Shown: one piece after another, positions 14,765-16,678 of the stretch
Layout of the letters: each line of letters opens with the position of its first letter
Numbering within the stretch: the stretch's first letter is position 1
Source: an uncultured Chloroflexota bacterium
GTDB taxonomy: Bacteria; Chloroflexota; Anaerolineae; Anaerolineales; Villigracilaceae
Assembly (NCBI GenBank): GCA_903837815.1
Contig: CAILWD010000504.1
Coordinates: 1 to 16,678, forward strand
Reading direction: 5' to 3'
DNA: 16,678 nucleotides
Notes under the pieces: model-generated
Databases searched by the model: none
Told to the model about the DNA's origin: nothing
The model's input: only the letters and a program-made list of their open reading frames with translations
Made by a program: the position numbers and the translations under genes

Positions 14765-16678
14765 TTATTTGTTTTCTATCGAATTGTCTTTTGCTCGTGC
14801 CGACATGTCTTTAAACGTTTCGCCTAACCGTTTCAAAGCCTTGGGACGGGGGTCCACCACACTGGCAGATGCGATCACAATGAATAATCCCAGCAAGCCA
14901 ATGATTTGCCAAAGCGGTAGAGAGGACCGAGCAGGTTCAGGTATTTCTTCTGACAGAGGAGTGATCAATACAAAAGTCGGTGTCGGCGGTTTTTGGGTCG
15001 CTACTGGCGTTATCGAAGGCATCAAAGTGCTGGTCGCTGTTGGAGATGGAGTCAGAGTGGCGGTCGATGTTGCCACCTCGGGGATCACGATCCTACCCGC
15101 ATCCTGTCCACATAATCCATTCAAATCACATGCTACTGCCAGAACCGGGTATTCTCCAACTGGTGCCAATGTTCCATCCCCAAAGCGCCGATCCCATTTC
15201 ACGAAATAGGAATTCCTGCCGGGATCAAAGTCCAACACCAACTCCTTCCAACGCTTTTGCGGATCACGGATCGTTACTTGGATGCTGGCAATCGGAAAGT
15301 GATTGGGGGAAACCTTCAGAGTTCCGTTCTCCCAAATCCACCACCATTCTGTGATGGATACGGCGGGCGGCGCATTGTCCACAGTCAACGCAATCGAAAC
15401 CAAATCGCCAACATTGCCAGCGCGATCCCTGCCACGCATCTGGATGGCGTATTCGCCATTGGGCACTTCACCGGAATGCCAGATGTAAGACCAGCCATCT
15501 CCTGCGCTCATCGAGACTGCCTGCCAGGTATTTCCTCCGTCAACCGAGACTTCACCTCCATCCGGACCGGACATGCCATCTACCAAACTTCCAGCGAAGC
15601 GTACATCACCCTGCACAACCTCACCATTAGAATGGGATGTGATTTGAGCGACCGGAGGAACCGTATCTATACGGATTACTCTGGATGCTGTCACTTCATT
15701 TCCAGCCACATCCCTGGCGTGGATCAAGGCAGCATGTGACCCATCTGTGAAGTGCATCGGTGGAGTGACCCAACTTGCTCCACCATCAGCGCTTGCCAGC
15801 AGGGATGAAAGTCCAGAGATCACATCTGTTGCCGTAGCAGACAAGTCCACTTCCGAGATGTGCCAGCCATTCCTGCCATCAACAGGCGGAAGGCTGACTT
15901 CAAGATCAGGTGGCGTCCCATCCCGCTGCCATGTGGATAAACCACTGGCGGTCCGCCCACTGGTTGAAGTCACAGTGTAGTTGGCTGTACCAGTTCCCTC
16001 TGGTAAAGGCAAGTCACAGGAATCTCCACATGTAAACGGTACTCCGTTCAAATCACCGGCGATGGTCACGTCAAACCCCTGCGGATCACCGGCAGAGAGT
16101 TCCAGAGTCTCATTCCCTCGGCACCAACCGGCATCGCCCCACCGATCACAAACCACAACTCCTGTAATTTGCGGCGGCAGCGGCGTCGGTGTGGGCGATG
16201 GGGTATTGGTATAGGTCGCCGTGGGTGTAAACGTCAGGGTCGGCGTGAAGGTCAAGGTTGGCGTCAGACTGGGTGTAAAGGTTGCTGTCGGCGTGCGAGT
16301 TATGGTCGGTGTGAACGTGGGTGTCCGCGACGGGGTGGGTGTGGCAGTGGACGGCGGACCGATGTATTCCACGTCGATGGAACGAAAATCCACATATCCA
16401 CCGGACGCGGTTAAAGACCATGAACGACATCCTGACGGAACAGCAATCGCCATACTCACAAACCCTGGGAGTCCAGAGCCTGTTTGCAAGTACCATGTAT
16501 CCACAGAGGAACATGCCCGCAACACGGCATTGCCCACACTTGAGTCAGGCGTAAAACCGACCATGATCTCGAAGTATGAAACATCACGGTCAAAGGAACC
16601 GCTGGCAACGCCGCCATTCCCCAGTCGTGTGACCCACTCGGAACAATTGGAACCACAAAATGTTCCACCTTCCTCAGG
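14765..16678 (-). CDS. Large cell-surface protein with Ig-like repeats and Thr/Pro linkers (5' end outside window)
   Basis: The frame is open to the right edge, giving at least 637 residues; the first in-window Met (16564) is internal. Numbering from the first visible codon, an N-terminal beta-rich segment with several Cys precedes a mucin-like Thr/Pro linker (about 108-169). A Cys-containing domain follows, then three Ig-like repeats starting near 254, 339 and 435 (TPPDL, VPPVA, APPAV), with RDVAGN and RDRAGN motifs. A second Thr/Ser/Pro linker leads to one membrane helix (586-608, SLPLWQIIGLLGLFIV) and a basic cytoplasmic tail of 29 residues. It is therefore a C-terminally anchored extracellular protein, probably for adhesion or binding. 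Such linkers are common in Anaerolineae. The N-terminal signal peptide should lie off the right edge. Confidence 0.85.
   Translation of the reverse strand, partial: PEEGGTFCGSNCSEWVTRLGNGGVASGSFDRDVSYFEIMVGFTPDSSVGNAVLRACSSVDTWYLQTGSGLPGFVSMAIAVPSGCRSWSLTASGGYVDFRSIDVEYIGPPSTATPTPSRTPTFTPTITRTPTATFTPSLTPTLTFTPTLTFTPTATYTNTPSPTPTPLPPQITGVVVCDRWGDAGWCRGNETLELSAGDPQGFDVTIAGDLNGVPFTCGDSCDLPLPEGTGTANYTVTSTSGRTASGLSTWQRDGTPPDLEVSLPPVDGRNGWHISEVDLSATATDVISGLSSLLASADGGASWVTPPMHFTDGSHAALIHARDVAGNEVTASRVIRIDTVPPVAQITSHSNGEVVQGDVRFAGSLVDGMSGPDGGEVSVDGGNTWQAVSMSAGDGWSYIWHSGEVPNGEYAIQMRGRDRAGNVGDLVSIALTVDNAPPAVSITEWWWIWENGTLKVSPNHFPIASIQVTIRDPQKRWKELVLDFDPGRNSYFVKWDRRFGDGTLAPVGEYPVLAVACDLNGLCGQDAGRIVIPEVATSTATLTPSPTATSTLMPSITPVATQKPPTPTFVLITPLSEEIPEPARSSLPLWQIIGLLGLFIVIASASVVDPRPKALKRLGETFKDMSARAKDNSIENK
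16172..16357 (-). repeat. Thr/Pro-linker minisatellite-like coding repeat
   Basis: About 62 codons encode a run built from short units such as TPT, TFTPT and TPTATFTP. On the plus strand this appears as degenerate GTxGGxGTG-type units. The units are imperfect, with no exact long period by eye, so slippage is possible but the array is old or under coding constraint. Confidence 0.7.

Noticed and set aside
16172..16357. CRISPR-like or intergenic tandem array
   Set aside because: The units are degenerate and encode an in-frame Thr/Pro linker in a long open frame; there are no constant repeats with unique spacers.

Overview
The window looks like a chromosomal stretch from a Chloroflexota bacterium, most likely of the Anaerolineae. 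Three things suggest this: the long Thr/Pro linkers in a surface protein at the right end, the GACCGC-type intergenic palindromes, and the overall flavour of the proteins. This is a judgement from pattern, not a database match.

Left end (1-1462). A control region of about 313 bases precedes a LacI-family repressor. Four copies of one operator (shared core TGTATACGTAT in one orientation) sit at a minus-strand promoter reading off the left edge (two adjoining copies), directly behind the repressor's own strong promoter (one copy), and ahead of the first catabolic gene (one copy). The repressor therefore probably controls itself, an unseen divergent gene and the operon to its right.

Catabolic operon (1463-13098, plus strand). 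Twelve genes follow with short gaps: cupin, MetE-like zinc methyltransferase, HisD-like (HpsN-type) alcohol dehydrogenase, SDR, SMP-30 lactonase, Ldh-family dehydrogenase, creatininase-family hydrolase, second SDR, hotdog thioesterase, FucI-like isomerase, UroD/MtaA-like zinc methyltransferase and HpcH/HpaI aldolase. It ends at a clear intrinsic terminator. Oxidation, lactone hydrolysis, isomerisation, C-C hydrolysis and aldol cleavage suit breakdown of a polyol, cyclitol, sugar or sugar acid. Two thiol/methyl-transfer enzymes, with no corrinoid protein in view, suggest that the substrate may carry a methyl or other alkyl group. The substrate cannot be named from sequence; methylated cyclitols or sugars and sulfonated C3/C6 compounds are both open. 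No transporter, kinase or sugar-acid dehydratase is visible; the divergent gene to the left may supply transport.

Two intergenic gaps inside the operon (4637-4711 and 8322-8505) hold related imperfect palindromes that look like a dispersed REP-like element, and the terminator at 13114 uses the same GACCGCC/GGCGGTC arms.

Right end. A RarD-type EamA permease (13161-14039, plus) converges on a minus-strand pair: a large surface protein running off the right edge and a small membrane-anchored protein of unknown function. A hairpin at 14107-14137 terminates the minus-strand pair.
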